Shown here one piece after another: positions 8,853-18,486 of a DNA stretch of 64,000 nucleotides (position 1 is its first letter; every line of letters starts with the position of its first letter). The notes under the pieces were generated by a model that saw only the letters and a program-made list of their open reading frames with translations, searched no databases and was not told where the DNA came from. The position numbers were made by a program, and so were the translations under genes. This DNA comes from an uncultured Bacilli bacterium (lineage in GTDB: Bacteria; Bacillota_I; Bacilli_A; RF39; UBA660): contig CAKPNA010000002.1 in NCBI GenBank assembly GCA_934168275.1, positions 61,364 to 125,363 on the forward strand, written 5' to 3'.

Positions 8853-9755
8853 CTATACTTTTAAGTGTTTTCTAACAGCTTTACCACTACCATACATTCC
8901 TACTAAGATTCCTAATAATACTATTATTAGAGATAATTTAAAGACAAATGGGAATGGTTCGATTAGGGTAGCAAAACTTGAATTAAATATTTTACCACCA
9001 AAGTAATCATATAATTTACTATAACCAAAGATAGTTACTAGTATTGGTATAATAGAGCCTATTAAACCAATAAACATACCTTCAATAATAAATGGTATTT
9101 TAATAGCCATATTAGAAGCACCAACTAGTCGCATTATTTCTATTTCTGTTTTTCTAGAATAGATAGCTATTTTAATAGTATTAGTTATTAAGAATGCAGT
9201 TACTAATACTAGAGCTATAACTGTACCAATACAAAACTTTTCAATGGCTTTAAAAACAGTTACTACTTGGTCAACAATAGTTTGTCCATAATCAACACTA
9301 TTAACATTATCTAGTCCTTTTATTTGATTTACTGTATCTTTTATTATTTCAATATCTTTTACTTTTAATTTATAACTATCCATTAAGGGATTAGTTTCAT
9401 CTGTCCAACTATCAATAGTAGGAGCAAATTTATCTTCTTGATTCTTTAAATCTTCAGCAAATTCTTGTTTTGATTTAAACACTAAACTACTAACATTACC
9501 AATCTTTCTTATTTGCTGTTCAAGAGTTTTGATGTCATCAGGAGTAGCACTTTTTTCTATCCATATAACTACTGTTGTTGATGTCATTATTTCTTCAGAA
9601 GCATTATCAACGTTATTAGAGATAATCATTGATATTGCTACTACTATTAGGGTTATAGCGATACATGATATAGAAGCTAATGATAAAGAAAAGTTTCTGA
9701 CAACACTTTTGGCGGCATCTCTAAAATATCTATTTAGATTTCTAATCAGCTTCAT
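8853..9755 (-). CDS. ftsX: Cell division ABC transporter permease FtsX
   Basis: About 300 residues with FtsX topology: a cytosolic N-terminus, a first helix near 20-45, a large extracellular domain (about 45-165), then three helices, ending in a basic tail. AIYSRKTEIEIMRLVGAS before the second-to-last helices is the usual FtsX coupling segment. FtsX pairs with FtsE and transmits ATP hydrolysis to peptidoglycan hydrolases outside the cell at division or elongation. I chose ATG 9755 (GGGG upstream), so the gene overlaps ftsE by about 14 bases, consistent with translational coupling. No partner hydrolase of the PcsB/CwlO kind is in the window. Confidence 0.93.
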   Translation of the reverse strand: MKLIRNLNRYFRDAAKSVVRNFSLSLASISCIAITLIVVAISMIISNNVDNASEEIMTSTTVVIWIEKSATPDDIKTLEQQIRKIGNVSSLVFKSKQEFAEDLKNQEDKFAPTIDSWTDETNPLMDSYKLKVKDIEIIKDTVNQIKGLDNVNSVDYGQTIVDQVVTVFKAIEKFCIGTVIALVLVTAFLITNTIKIAIYSRKTEIEIMRLVGASNMAIKIPFIIEGMFIGLIGSIIPILVTIFGYSKLYDYFGGKIFNSSFATLIEPFPFVFKLSLIIVLLGILVGMYGSGKAVRKHLKV

Positions 9756-10437
9756 AGTATGTACCCCTTTCATAATCATTTACTACTTTACCATCTTTAA
9801 TAACAACTACTCTTTTTTTCATTCTATTTACTATTTCTCTATTGTGGGTAGTCATAATGATAGTAGTACCCATTTTATTAATATTATCTAAGACATTCAT
9901 AATACCCATAGAAGTATCAGGATCTAGGTTACCGGTTGGTTCATCGCATATTAATAGTTTAGGATTATTAACAATAGCTCGGGCAATTACTACTCTTTGC
10001 TGTTCTCCTCCAGATAGATGATCAGGATAATCTCTTACTTTTTGTTTTAAGCCAACTAAGTCTAGAACTTCCATAACTCTTTTATGAATTTTCTTTTTAT
10101 CATAAGAGAATACTTCCATTGCAAAGGCTACATTTTCATATACTGTTAATTTAGGTAATAATTTAAAGTCTTGGAAGACTACTCCTAGTTTTCTTCTTAA
10201 CATATATACTTTTCTATCTTTTAGTTTTGCAACGTTAATTCCTCCTATTATAATAGAGCCTTTATCAGGTTTTTCTTCTCGATATAACATTTTTATTAAT
10301 GTAGATTTACCACTACCAGATGCTCCTATTACAAAAACAAATTCTCCTTTAGCTATACTTAGGTTTAAATCATATAAGGCTACTACACCATTTGATTTAT
10401 ATGTTTTTGAAACATCAGTAATTCTTATTAAATCCAT
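9742..10437 (-). CDS. ftsE: Cell division ABC transporter ATP-binding protein FtsE
   Basis: 231 residues. Walker A GASGSGKST near 38-46, signature LSGGEQQR near 141, Walker B LLICDEPTG near 160, and the switch His in TTHNRE. VVALYDLNLSIAKGEFVFV at the N-terminus and the Q-loop in GVVFQDFKLLP are typical of FtsE. It is the cytosolic ATPase of the FtsEX complex that gates cell wall hydrolases. It starts the ftsE-ftsX operon, overlapping ftsX at its end; an 84-base gap separates it from the YitT gene upstream. Confidence 0.95.
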   Translation of the reverse strand: MDLIRITDVSKTYKSNGVVALYDLNLSIAKGEFVFVIGASGSGKSTLIKMLYREEKPDKGSIIIGGINVAKLKDRKVYMLRRKLGVVFQDFKLLPKLTVYENVAFAMEVFSYDKKKIHKRVMEVLDLVGLKQKVRDYPDHLSGGEQQRVVIARAIVNNPKLLICDEPTGNLDPDTSMGIMNVLDNINKMGTTIIMTTHNREIVNRMKKRVVVIKDGKVVNDYERGTYYEAD

Positions 10438-10521
10438 ATAATCACCTCTTACTACTTACTTATTATATCAAATATAAATTATTTAATATATAGTTAATTT
10501 GTTATTTACAATTATTTACAA

Positions 10522-11364
10522 TTATCTAGCTTTAGCTACTTCATAGCAGTCTATTATTACAAAGAAGGCTTCTTTATCTATTTCTAATATTATTTCTTTT
10601 AACATGGTGTATTCTCTTGTAGGAATAACGCACATTAACATTTTAGATCTTTTATTAGTATAGCCACCTTTGACATCTACTACGGTATAGTTATGACTAG
10701 TGGCATTTAAGACATAGTCTTTTATTTCATCAGGTTTTTTAGTTATTATATAGAAGGCTTTTTTATTAGATACTCCTAATATTACTTTATCTGCTACATG
10801 GGATGATATTAATAGAGCAATTATACCATATATAGTATTAGTTAAACCAAATGTTTTAGTACCTAGTAATATAATTAGTCCATTAACAATATTAGCAGCA
10901 GTACCGGTAGACATTTTTAAGTATTTATGCATTAGTTGAAATAGTATATGCGTACCCCCACTAGTAAAGCCACTATTCATAATAAGTCCTAAGGATAGTC
11001 CTGATAAAGCGCCACCGTAGATAACTAATAATAAAGTACTAGCATTTTGAAAGTTTATTATTTGAGGTAAGAATGATGTACCTTTAATAAATATTGGATA
11101 TAAGATTGAACCTACGGCACTTTTCGCAGTTAATTTTTTACCTAAGAAGATATAACTTACTACTAGAAATACCAATGATGTTATTAAAACAAAGAAACTT
11201 TCATCAATATCAAAGAGATATTTATAGATAATAGATAAACCAGATAAGCCTCCTGAAACAATATTATATGGGGCATAGAAGATATTAAAAGATATAGCAC
11301 TTAAACATAATCCTATTAGGAATAGACCCCATTTTTCAAAAATACTACTATATTTTTTAATCAT
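10522..11364 (-). CDS. YitT family membrane protein (paralogue 1)
   Basis: 280 residues: five to six hydrophobic helices containing GGLSGLSIIYKYL and GFTSGGTHILFQ, followed by a soluble C-terminal domain (DUF2179) from about residue 205. This is the YitT/YczE-like arrangement common in Firmicutes; transport function is suspected but unproven. It overlaps the following paralogue by eight bases (upstream gene ends at 11357), so the pair is co-translated. The two proteins align along their whole length, for instance GGTHILFQLMHKYLKMSTG here against GGTDIIDQIFAKYTKMSIG in the other, a clear tandem duplication. Confidence 0.85.
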   Translation of the reverse strand: MIKKYSSIFEKWGLFLIGLCLSAISFNIFYAPYNIVSGGLSGLSIIYKYLFDIDESFFVLITSLVFLVVSYIFLGKKLTAKSAVGSILYPIFIKGTSFLPQIINFQNASTLLLVIYGGALSGLSLGLIMNSGFTSGGTHILFQLMHKYLKMSTGTAANIVNGLIILLGTKTFGLTNTIYGIIALLISSHVADKVILGVSNKKAFYIITKKPDEIKDYVLNATSHNYTVVDVKGGYTNKRSKMLMCVIPTREYTMLKEIILEIDKEAFFVIIDCYEVAKAR

Positions 11365-12262
11365 ACTCTACCTCCTTTTTATTTACTTCATAAGCATCAC
11401 AAACTAGGAAGAAAGCATTATTATCAATAGCCTTTAAACCTTCTTTAACAACAAAGTATTTTTTAGTGGGAATAACTACTAAGAACATCGTGTGTTTATC
11501 GTTATCGTCGCCACCTTTAGAGTTAATTAAGGTAAGGCCACCATTAGTTATATTTAATAAGAAGTCTCTTACTTCTGCTTCTTTTTCTGTTATGATATAG
11601 AAAGTTTTACTTTGTGATATTCCTAATATTACTTTATCAGTTAATACACTAATTATATATAGCACTAAGAAACCATATAATAATTTTTCTAAGGGGAATA
11701 CTATGATACCGGATAATACTACTAGTCCATCAACAATAATCATTGAGTTACCAATACTCATTTTAGTATATTTAGCAAATATTTGGTCGATAATGTCAGT
11801 GCCTCCAGTAGTAAAATTACTTTTAAATACTAAGCCATAACCTATTCCTGATAGTACAGCACCACAGATAGCTATTAATAATAATTCAGCATTATCTATT
11901 TTAATAAATGGTACTAAGTATGATGTTAGTTTTACTAATATAGGAAATAGTATTGAACCAACAATAGAGTTTTTAGTTTCTTTAGGGCCTAAAAAGATAT
12001 AACATATAAACAATAATACAATATTAGATATTAAGATAAATAGTGATGGGTCAATACCAAATTTACTAGCTACGATAGATAAGCCACTAATACCAAAACA
12101 TACTAATTCATATTGAAAAAAGAAAACATTAAAAGCTAGGGCTACAATAAAACAACCAATAAATAGATACATAAATCTTTTTAATCTTGTTTTATTATAT
12201 ACTTCCTTGATAATATTTTCATAATTACTTTTTCTTTTAAATAGTTTACTAAATAGTTCCAT
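11357..12262 (-). CDS. YitT family membrane protein (paralogue 2)
   Basis: 301 residues with the same order of parts as its neighbour: membrane helices from about residue 30, CFGISGLSIVASKFG and NFTTGGTDIIDQ loops, and a C-terminal DUF2179 domain ending in VCDAYEVNKKE. It has about 25 extra residues at the N-terminus. It overlaps prfB by 14 bases and the downstream paralogue by eight, so prfB and the two YitT genes form one transcription unit. The coupling to release factor 2 is conserved context only in a loose sense and does not reveal a function. The transported substrate, if any, is unknown. Confidence 0.85.
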   Translation of the reverse strand: MELFSKLFKRKSNYENIIKEVYNKTRLKRFMYLFIGCFIVALAFNVFFFQYELVCFGISGLSIVASKFGIDPSLFILISNIVLLFICYIFLGPKETKNSIVGSILFPILVKLTSYLVPFIKIDNAELLLIAICGAVLSGIGYGLVFKSNFTTGGTDIIDQIFAKYTKMSIGNSMIIVDGLVVLSGIIVFPLEKLLYGFLVLYIISVLTDKVILGISQSKTFYIITEKEAEVRDFLLNITNGGLTLINSKGGDDNDKHTMFLVVIPTKKYFVVKEGLKAIDNNAFFLVCDAYEVNKKEVEYD

Positions 12263-13344
12263 TATACTTTACTCCTTCTTTAATAAATTCTTCTATATTA
12301 CCATCTAATACTTTATTAACATCAGGTGTTTCATAATTACTATCGTTATCTTTTACTAAAGTATATGGACACATAATATAACTTCTTTTTCCTGAACCAA
12401 AACCAATTGTTTTTTGATCTTTTGTGATATTATTTAATCTATTATTTTGCTTTTCTATTTCTAATAAGTATAATCTATTTTTTAATATTTCTAGGGCTTT
12501 TTCTCTGTTTTGAATTTGACTTCTTTCGTTTTGACAAGTGATAACGATACCGGTAGGAATATGGGTAATTCGAACTGCGGAATCACTAGTGTTAACACTT
12601 TGACCACCAGCACCACTACTATGATAAACATCTATCTTAAGGTCTTTATCGTTAATGACAATATTAATATTATTATCAAATTCAGGGATAACTTCAACTG
12701 AGGCAAATGAGGTATGTCTTCTTTTACCGGCATCAAAGGGGCTTATTCTAACTAGGCGATGAACTCCTCTTTCTCCTTTAAAGTAGCCATAAGCGTTAGG
12801 ACCTTTTATTTGAAATAAGATACTTTTGATACCTACTTCTTCTCCGGGTTGTCGACTTAATTCAGTTATTGTATAGTTATTTTTTTCACAATATCTTGTG
12901 TACATTCTAGCAAGCATATTGGCCCAATCACAGCTTTCCGTACCTCCGGCGCCAGCATGTATTTCTAATGTACAATTATACTTATCGTATTCTCCCGATA
13001 AATAAGTAGTGATTTTTAATTCTTCTACTTCTTTTAAGATATCATTATATTCTTCATTAAGTAATAAAGTGATTTCATCATCTATAGTATCCTCTAATAA
13101 ACTTAAATTATTAGTAATTTTATTAGTTAATGTTTCTACGGTATTGATAGTATTTTTTAAGTTATTACTTTCATTTATTACTTGCTCAGAATATTTTCTG
13201 TCATTCCAAAAATCAGGCTTATTCATAATAACAGATAATTCTTCTAGTCTATTCTTTTTATTATCTAAGTCAAAGAGACCTCCTGATAGAGTTTATTTCT
13301 TTTAACAAATCTTGATAAGATAATTTTAAATTATTAGTATTCAT
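12249..13344 (-). CDS. prfB: Peptide chain release factor 2 (programmed +1 frameshift)
   Basis: RF2 recognises UAA and UGA and triggers peptide release on the ribosome. A 24-codon first frame starts at ATG 13344 and stops at TGA 13272-13270; moving +1 there gives a second frame to 12249, about 364 residues in all, the normal RF2 length. Visible motifs are the codon-recognition SPF in RISPFDAGKRRHTS and the catalytic GGQ in HSSGAGGQSVNTSDS. A Shine-Dalgarno-like AGGAGG lies three bases before the CTT of the shift site. Annotating only the second frame (start 13226) would lose the N-terminus. It leads the operon containing the two YitT genes. Confidence 0.96.
13269..13284 (-). promoter_or_regulatory. 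prfB +1 frameshift site
   Basis: Complement reads AGGAGG-TCT-CTT-TGA-C: an internal Shine-Dalgarno-like sequence (13279-13284), three-base spacer, slippery CTT (13273-13275) and in-frame TGA. This is the classic RF2 autoregulation site: low RF2 makes the ribosome pause at TGA and shift forward. Confidence 0.95.
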
Positions 13345-13392
13345 AATATATATCACATCCTATATGTTTACTATTAAATTATACACTAATAT

Positions 13393-13426
13393 TTAAAAAA
13401 ATAAAAGACTTATCATTAAATAAGTC
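13393..13426 (-). terminator. Terminator after the Cys-rich surface protein gene
   Basis: Minus-strand stem GACTTAT/ATAAGTC (13420-13426 with 13408-13414), loop TTAATG, followed by a T-rich run. Confidence 0.7.
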
Positions 13427-13435
13427 CCTTATCTA

Positions 13436-14704
13436 TTATATTTCATTATTTTTACTTTTATAGTAAGTAAATGTTCCTAATCCCATAGCTACCATGCCAA
13501 TTATAACTATTACTAAAGGTGTTTTAGTAGCAGTACTTGGGTTGGTGTTGGTGTTGGAACCATTACCACTTGCATTTCCATTACCGGCACCACCATTTCC
13601 TCCGTTGCCATCGTTACCGCTAGAGCCACCACTGCTTGGATTTGATGGATTGCCTCCACTGCTTCCGCCGGAACTGCTTGGATTTGATGGATTGCCTCCA
13701 CCGCTTCCACTTGCTTTACAGTCACTTTCTTGATATGATCCTGGTTCTGAATATGGCCTGTCATCTGGACATTTTACTCCGCCATCCCTAACCAAACTAG
13801 AAGCCAAGAAATTTCCTCCTGGACACCATGAACCTGATGGGCATTTCGTGCATGTTTTGCCATCTCCTGTGTAAAACCATCCTTTATCGCAATGTACATA
13901 GTTTGTGTCTGAACCTGGTGAGTTTGCTTTACAAACTCTTCCACCGGAACTACTGCCACTATCAATGCACGTTCCATCTTTACCATCTGATGTGGTACAA
14001 GTTTCTCCTTTATTTTTATTTGTACAGGCACTATCACTTCCTGAACTTTGTACACAATCAGCTTTTGATGTCTTGCCCGTTCCGTTTGTTGTATATCCTG
14101 GGTCGCATGTTTTTGGACCGCTTACACCCGCTGGGCAATATGAACCGGCTGGACAAGTTTTTCTTCCACTTCCATTGATATCACCTTTAGCATGGCTATA
14201 CGTTCCACTTGGGCAATAAAATCCTGCTGTACATGGTAAACAGCCGGTATTACCATCATAATAAGTACCACCAGCACATGTTGTTGAGGTAGGAGTTGGT
14301 CCTGTATCAACACATTCTCCAGTACTGTTAGGCGTTCCACTTGTACATGTACATGTTTCTTTTATTGTCCTTGTACATGTGTTTTTTGTACAACCCGCGA
14401 TATAATTAGCATTTCTATCTACACATGCACCTGCACCTGTACATTTATAATCACTCGATAGTGAACTGCATGAAGTTGAAATCCCAGAAGACGATACATT
14501 AGAACCAGCTACACATGTAACTGATTCTGTCACTGTACAAGTATTTCCAGTTCGTTCTCCCTTCTCGCATGTGCAGAAAGTAGTTTGAGTTGCATATGTA
14601 TCCCCTGATCCAATACCTACCATAGTAAGTAAAGCTACTATTATAAGTACTGAGCCTAATGAAGTACCAAGTATACCCCATTGTTTTTGATTTAGTTTTT
14701 TCAT
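13436..14704 (-). CDS. Cys-rich surface protein with two membrane helices and Gly/Ser/Asn stalk
   Basis: 422 residues. A short basic N-terminus and helix (about 9-31) is followed by a Cys-rich ectodomain with about 30 cysteines (44-330), a low-complexity Gly/Ser/Asn/Pro stretch with two copies of a GNPSNPSS-type repeat (about 333-390), then a C-terminal helix TPLVIVIIGMVAMGLGTF and a basic tail. Segments such as CPAGSYCPAG, KTCDPGYTTNG and CTKCPSGSWCPGG resemble the TNFR/GCC2-GCC3-like Cys-rich repeats of eukaryotic receptors. Probably anchored at the outer face of the membrane. The GC content and codon use here are clearly above the neighbours. Long open frames on other frames of this stretch come from that bias. 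No function is known. Confidence 0.8.
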   Translation of the reverse strand: MKKLNQKQWGILGTSLGSVLIIVALLTMVGIGSGDTYATQTTFCTCEKGERTGNTCTVTESVTCVAGSNVSSSGISTSCSSLSSDYKCTGAGACVDRNANYIAGCTKNTCTRTIKETCTCTSGTPNSTGECVDTGPTPTSTTCAGGTYYDGNTGCLPCTAGFYCPSGTYSHAKGDINGSGRKTCPAGSYCPAGVSGPKTCDPGYTTNGTGKTSKADCVQSSGSDSACTNKNKGETCTTSDGKDGTCIDSGSSSGGRVCKANSPGSDTNYVHCDKGWFYTGDGKTCTKCPSGSWCPGGNFLASSLVRDGGVKCPDDRPYSEPGSYQESDCKASGSGGGNPSNPSSSGGSSGGNPSNPSSGGSSGNDGNGGNGGAGNGNASGNGSNTNTNPSTATKTPLVIVIIGMVAMGLGTFTYYKSKNNEI

Positions 14705-14773
14705 AACTTCTTAATCTCCTTTGTAGTTTATTTTTACAATTAAATAATATCATATATTTTTATAATTGTCTAG

Positions 14774-15595
14774 TTATTTTTGACAATTGGGGCAATAATA
14801 TGTTCCTCTACCATTTATCTTATCTTTTATTATTTTAGTATTACATATTGGACATATTCCGTTATCTTTACCATGAACTAATAGTTCTTTTTGGAATAAG
14901 CCATGTACTCCATCTACTGAGGTATATGTTTTAATAGTGGTACCACCTTTTTTGATGGCTTCTTCTAAGATTAGTTTAGTATTAACTATAATATTATCTA
15001 ACTCTTGGTTAGATAATTCATTGCATTTCTTATGGGGATTTATTTTAGATAAAAATAATATTTCGTCAGCATAGATATTACCTATTCCAACAATTATACT
15101 TTGATCTAATAATATAGTTTTTATTGGTAATTTTTTATTTTTATATTTATCTTTTAAGTAATTAATAGTTAATTCTTTATCCCATGGTTCTTTTCCTAAT
15201 TCATTTAGGGGTGGGATATCATTTATTTTATCTTTTTCTATTAGATACATTTTACCAAATTTTCTAGTATCATGATATCTTAATTCGATATTATTATCTA
15301 AAGTAAACACGACGTGTTCATGTTTAGATAATATATCGTTACTTGTTTTAAAGAAATATTTTCCTTCCATTCTTAAGTGAGATAATAAGTAATATTTATT
15401 TAATTCAAATACTATAAATTTACCTCTTCTTGTGATATCTAATATTTCTTGATTAGTAATATTAGATATAAATTTATCTACTTCAGGATAAGCAATTATA
15501 TTGTTATGATATATTTTTACTTTAGTTATTTTTCTATGTAATAATCTTGGTTTTAATGATTCTTTTACGGTTTCTACTTCTGGTAATTCTGGCAT
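14774..15595 (-). CDS. mutM: Formamidopyrimidine-DNA glycosylase
   Basis: 273 residues, full length. The N-terminal PELPEVETVKESLKPRL has the catalytic Pro and Glu; the H2TH part is around 150-200 (GIGNIYADEILFLSKINPH); the C-terminal zinc finger is ICPICNTKIIKDKINGRGT followed by YYCPNCQK, four cysteines. The enzyme removes 8-oxoguanine and ring-opened purines and nicks the abasic site. It follows polA by 10 bases, a common Firmicutes repair pairing, so both are probably in one operon. Confidence 0.97.
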   Translation of the reverse strand: MPELPEVETVKESLKPRLLHRKITKVKIYHNNIIAYPEVDKFISNITNQEILDITRRGKFIVFELNKYYLLSHLRMEGKYFFKTSNDILSKHEHVVFTLDNNIELRYHDTRKFGKMYLIEKDKINDIPPLNELGKEPWDKELTINYLKDKYKNKKLPIKTILLDQSIIVGIGNIYADEILFLSKINPHKKCNELSNQELDNIIVNTKLILEEAIKKGGTTIKTYTSVDGVHGLFQKELLVHGKDNGICPICNTKIIKDKINGRGTYYCPNCQK

Positions 15596-15605
15596 ATTCT
15601 ATCAC

Positions 15606-18185
15606 CTACTTTGCTTCATACCAATTATTTCCAGTATTAATACTTACTTTTAATGGAACACTTAATTTATAAGTATTCTCCATAGTATCTTTTACTATTT
15701 CTTTTACTTTATCTATTTCATCATTATAGACATTAAATATTAATTCATCGTGTACTTGTAATAACATTTTACTTTTAATATTTTCTTTAGTAAATATATT
15801 ATCTATTTCTATCATGGCCTTCTTTAATATATCAGCACTTGTTCCTTGAATAGGAGTATTTAAAGCCATTCTTTCTCCCATACTTTTAATATTATGGTTA
15901 GTATTTTTTAATTCTTCAATATTTCTTCTTCTATTCATTAGAGTAATACTATATCCTTTTAGATAAGCATCATCTATTAACTTTTGCATATAATCTTTTA
16001 TTCCTGGATATGTTTCAAAGTATTTATCCATAAACTTTTTAGCTTCACTTGGAGATATTTTCAAATCTTCAGATAATCCATAACTACTAATACCATATAA
16101 TATTCCAAAATTAACAGCTTTAGCTTGTCTTCTCATAAGGGGTGTTATATCATTCATATCAACATTAAATATATCCATAGCAGTCTTAGTATGTATATCT
16201 AAATTATTATTAAAAGCATCAACTAATTCTTTAACATTTGATAAGTGAGCAAATACTCTAAGTTCTATTTGTGAATAATCAGATGATAATATAATACTAT
16301 TTTCTTCAGGAACAAAAGCTTTTCTTATTAATCTTCCATATTCATTTCTAGCTGGAATATTTTGTAAATTAGGTTCAATACTGGATAGTCTTCCAGTTCT
16401 AGTTAAAGCTTGAGTATAGATAGTATGAATTTTACCATCAGAAGATATTGAATTTAAAATACCTTCTAGATATGTTGAATATAATTTAGTTAACATACGA
16501 TACTCTAATATTTTAGCAACTATTTCATAGTTAGTTAATCTACCTAAAACATTAGCATCAGTTACATAACCAGTTTTATTCTTTTTAGCATATGGTAGTT
16601 TTAATTTATCAAAAAGTATTTCTCCTAGTTGTTTGGGAGAGGCAATATTAAATTCTTCTCCTGCTAAAGTATAGATATCTTTTTCTACTTCTTCTATTTT
16701 TATTCTTATATCTTTTTTCATATCTTCTAATATTTTAGCATCTACTCTAATACCCTCTATCTCCATCTTAGCAAGTACTTTTATTAGTGGAAACTCTATA
16801 TTACTATATAAATCATAAACTTCTTCTTCTTTTAATTTTTTATCTAATTCAGGATATGATTCATATATAAATTTAGCTCTTAATATACTATTTCTAGCAA
16901 ATTCTATATCAGTTAATTCTTTCTTTTTATTATAAAACTCTATATCATAAGATAAATCATTAGCAAGAGTTGCTATATCATCTTTAATAGTATAGTTTAA
17001 TAAATAAGCTGCTATCATTGTATCAAAAGTTATATCTTTAATATCTAGGTTATATTTATTAAAACTTACTAATATTTTTTTATAATCATAAGTATATTTA
17101 ATACCACTTGTTAAAAAGTTAGGTTGTTGTTTTAATACTTCGTAAGGAATATATGCAGATACTTCTTCATTATATAAAGACAATCCAATAATATTAGCAT
17201 GATGATAATTAGTATTATCTAGTTCTAAATATATTCCTAATGGGTTAGTAATAGATATATTATTTATATCTTCAATACTATCTATTATATTTACTTTTAA
17301 TTCTTTATTACTATTTTCTTTAGTAATACTTTCTTTCTTTAATAGAGAATAAAATCCTAAGTCATTATAGATATTTATTAATTCATTCGTATGTTCTTTT
17401 TTATATACTAAGTCATTAAAGGTAATATCTAGTGGTACTTCACGATAAATAGTTACTAAGTCTTTACTATAATAAGCTGATTCATGGCCTTCGATTAATT
17501 TAGTTTGAGTAGCTCCTTTAATATTATTAATATTATCATATATATTATCTAGTGTCTTATATTCACTTACTAATTTAATAGCACCTTTTTCACCAATACC
17601 TTTAACTCCAGGTATATTATCAGATGAATCACCCATTAAGGCTTTTAAATCAATCATATGGATTGGATCAAAACCATAAGTATCAATAAATGTTTTTTTA
17701 TTCATCCATATATAATCTTTAGTTTTAAGTAATTTTACAGTAGTTTCATCACTAATTAGTTGTAATAAATCTTTATCACTACTTACTATTAGTGCTTCAT
17801 AATCATCATCTTTTTCACACCACATAGATATTGTACCAATAATGTCATCCGCTTCATAACCATCACATTCTAGGTATTTAATTCCCATAGCGGTAAGTAT
17901 CTTCTTAGCAACGGGAAATTGTATTTTTAAGTCTTCTGGAGTAGCATTTCTTCCCCCTTTATAGTCAGCATACTTTTCATGTCTAAATGTTTTGCCTATA
18001 TCGAATGCTACCATCATATATTCAGGTTTTTCTTCTGCTATTATTTTATTAATCATATTTACAAAGCCATAAACACCATTAGTGGGAAATCCATCTTTAT
18101 TGCGCATAATATTTCCTGAGTATGCTGTTGCATAATAACTTCTAAATAGTAGATTATTACCATCTACTAAAACTATTTTCTTCAT
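15606..18185 (-). CDS. polA: DNA polymerase I
   Basis: About 859 residues. N-terminal 5'-3' exonuclease domain (KIVLVDGNNLLFRSYYAT, YECDGYEADDIIGT-like acidic cluster, GDSSDNIPGVKGIGEKGA), a central domain where the acidic proofreading residues are not conserved (GIYLELDNTNY in place of the DxE motif), and a polymerase domain with LSSDYSQIELRVFAHLS (motif A), RRQAKAVNFGILYGISSYG (B) and LLQVHDELIFN (C). It fills gaps in repair and removes Okazaki primers. ATG 18185 is preceded by AGGAGA; the longer frame from 18203 overlaps the previous gene. The inactive 3'-5' domain is usual in Firmicutes. Confidence 0.96.
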   Translation of the reverse strand: MKKIVLVDGNNLLFRSYYATAYSGNIMRNKDGFPTNGVYGFVNMINKIIAEEKPEYMMVAFDIGKTFRHEKYADYKGGRNATPEDLKIQFPVAKKILTAMGIKYLECDGYEADDIIGTISMWCEKDDDYEALIVSSDKDLLQLISDETTVKLLKTKDYIWMNKKTFIDTYGFDPIHMIDLKALMGDSSDNIPGVKGIGEKGAIKLVSEYKTLDNIYDNINNIKGATQTKLIEGHESAYYSKDLVTIYREVPLDITFNDLVYKKEHTNELINIYNDLGFYSLLKKESITKENSNKELKVNIIDSIEDINNISITNPLGIYLELDNTNYHHANIIGLSLYNEEVSAYIPYEVLKQQPNFLTSGIKYTYDYKKILVSFNKYNLDIKDITFDTMIAAYLLNYTIKDDIATLANDLSYDIEFYNKKKELTDIEFARNSILRAKFIYESYPELDKKLKEEEVYDLYSNIEFPLIKVLAKMEIEGIRVDAKILEDMKKDIRIKIEEVEKDIYTLAGEEFNIASPKQLGEILFDKLKLPYAKKNKTGYVTDANVLGRLTNYEIVAKILEYRMLTKLYSTYLEGILNSISSDGKIHTIYTQALTRTGRLSSIEPNLQNIPARNEYGRLIRKAFVPEENSIILSSDYSQIELRVFAHLSNVKELVDAFNNNLDIHTKTAMDIFNVDMNDITPLMRRQAKAVNFGILYGISSYGLSEDLKISPSEAKKFMDKYFETYPGIKDYMQKLIDDAYLKGYSITLMNRRRNIEELKNTNHNIKSMGERMALNTPIQGTSADILKKAMIEIDNIFTKENIKSKMLLQVHDELIFNVYNDEIDKVKEIVKDTMENTYKLSVPLKVSINTGNNWYEAK

Positions 18186-18195
18186 ATCAATTCTC

Positions 18196-18486
18196 CTATC
18201 CATAATATCTTTTTAAATATATATTTTTATTATTAGTAATTAGTATTACTAAGTCTTCATCGGTTATTTCTTCTATTACTTTTCCATACATACTATCTAG
18301 TACTCCCAAACTAATAATACTATGATTTATTTTAGATAATAATTTTTCTTGCATATATAAATAATCATTTACTTTAACTTTATTGTCTATATCATAAAAA
18401 TAAATAGTTAGTTCATAAACATTATTATTTATATCTTCTAGTACATAAAGAGAGTTATTTATTTCTTTTATTTTTAATCTAATCAT
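18196..18486 (-). CDS. Conserved-position small hypothetical protein (96 aa)
   Basis: 96 residues, beta-rich by appearance, without a signal or membrane helix: MIRLKIKEINNSLYVLEDIN at the start and repeated short hydrophobic strands with Asn/Asp turns, suggesting an OB-like or small barrel fold. Its ATG overlaps the stop of the leucine-rich gene upstream (ATGA), and its TAA lies 10 bases before the polA start, so it is coupled to both. A role in nucleic acid transactions is possible from context only. Confidence 0.65.
   Translation of the reverse strand: MIRLKIKEINNSLYVLEDINNNVYELTIYFYDIDNKVKVNDYLYMQEKLLSKINHSIISLGVLDSMYGKVIEEITDEDLVILITNNKNIYLKRYYG

Noticed and set aside
13494..14340. Several long frames on both strands over the Cys-rich gene
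   Set aside because: They come from the GC-rich, Gly/Ser/Cys-coding composition; only the frame with signal, Cys pattern and RBS is kept.
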